A stretch of DNA of 6,309 bases, from the NCBI GenBank assembly GCA_021296015.1, contig JAGWBG010000104.1:1-6309 (forward strand), in the 5' to 3' direction. Source of the DNA: Dehalococcoidia bacterium. Its GTDB lineage: Bacteria; Chloroflexota; Dehalococcoidia; Lucifugimonadales; JAGWBF01. The position numbers and the translations under genes are program-made. Numbering within the stretch: the stretch's first letter is position 1; each line of letters starts with the position of its first letter. The notes under the pieces were generated by a model, which worked only from the letters and a program-made list of their open reading frames with translations, was not told where the DNA came from and ran no database searches. Positions 6,062-6,309 of this stretch are shown here, piece after piece.

Positions 6062-6309
6062 TGGAGCTCCTCAATGGCCTCCCTGGGCTGCGGGACCTCG
6101 CAGTTAACCAGGAGTTGACCGCAACGACTGGCGTTCCACTCCTTGTCCGTCCAACCGGACCATGCCACGTTTTCTGCCGCGTAGCTCGTGCCGCCAGTCA
6201 GACTATAGACCATGTAGGGTTTGAGACCGTCCGTCCACCAGTGGCCGCCGTAGCCGTGTTTCACCATATCCTGGGCGTGGTGCTGGGCTGCGGAGTTGCT
6301 GCCCAGCGC
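5902..6309 (-). CDS. CAP/SCP-domain (CAP superfamily) protein, 5' end outside window, frame broken at its 3' end
   Basis: The reading frame enters from the right edge (ALGSNSAAQHHAQDM...) and encodes most of a CAP domain, a fold typical of secreted bacterial proteins of uncertain activity. The four residues that usually line the CAP cavity can be placed: His in GGHWWTDG, Glu in YAAENVAW, Glu in AIEELQWAMM, and His in WGHRDNIL. After VNIGIAFNGKMLA (around 5947) the frame runs into WRPTLCPCSRRAAS and stops at 5902. The other minus frame instead continues with conserved-looking sequence to 5516. The real product was therefore probably one protein reaching 5516, now split by a frameshift, so this may be a pseudogene. 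Any signal peptide and the start codon lie beyond the window. The ATG at 6267 is internal to the domain and unlikely to be the start. Confidence 0.85.
   Translation of the reverse strand, partial: ALGSNSAAQHHAQDMVKHGYGGHWWTDGLKPYMVYSLTGGTSYAAENVAWSGWTDKEWNASRCGQLLVNCEVPQPREAIEELQWAMMYDDADSDWGHRDNILNASHRAVNIGIAFNGKMLAWRPTLCPCSRRAAS

Overview
The window reads as a GC-rich bacterial chromosome segment from an environmental lineage. A Chloroflexota (Dehalococcoidia-like) origin is my best guess. It rests on the mix of a three-subunit molybdenum hydroxylase operon, a divergent RNase PH gene, a YihY-type membrane protein and a secreted CAP-domain protein, and on the general look of the proteins. 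This is inference only; no rRNA or other marker gene is present.

Layout. Positions 1-3421 (minus strand) hold a molybdenum hydroxylase operon of the xanthine dehydrogenase / CO dehydrogenase superfamily in the order FAD subunit (M), [2Fe-2S] subunit (S), molybdopterin subunit (L). The L gene runs off the left edge after 621 codons. M and S are 4 nt apart. S and L are separated by about 190 nt of non-coding DNA packed with small hairpins that look like dispersed intergenic repeats. Positions 3422-3727 are a divergent intergenic region. It has a strong minus-strand promoter (TTGACA, 17 nt, TATTAT) for the hydroxylase operon and an extended -10 promoter (TGATATAAT) for the plus-strand genes, with small palindromes between them. 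Positions 3728-5492 (plus strand) carry rph (RNase PH) and a YihY/BrkB-family membrane protein gene, separated by a perfect 10-bp stem-loop. Positions 5516-6309 (minus strand, convergent) carry a CAP/SCP-domain protein whose reading frame is broken near position 5947; its 5' end lies beyond the right edge.

How the genes work together. The three hydroxylase subunits should form one enzyme. Electrons would pass from the Mo-pterin site on L through the two [2Fe-2S] clusters on S to FAD on M. The active-site loop in L (AYRAPGAP) is not the AYRCSFR loop of true form I CO dehydrogenase, so the substrate is an unknown heteroaromatic compound, aldehyde or similar. RNase PH trims tRNA 3' ends; its neighbour YihY was once misnamed RNase BN, but no functional link can be claimed. 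I saw no mobile element, CRISPR array, tRNA or rRNA. The most notable points are the repeat-filled gap inside the operon, the broken CAP gene, the start-codon correction in the FAD subunit, and the divergent control region.
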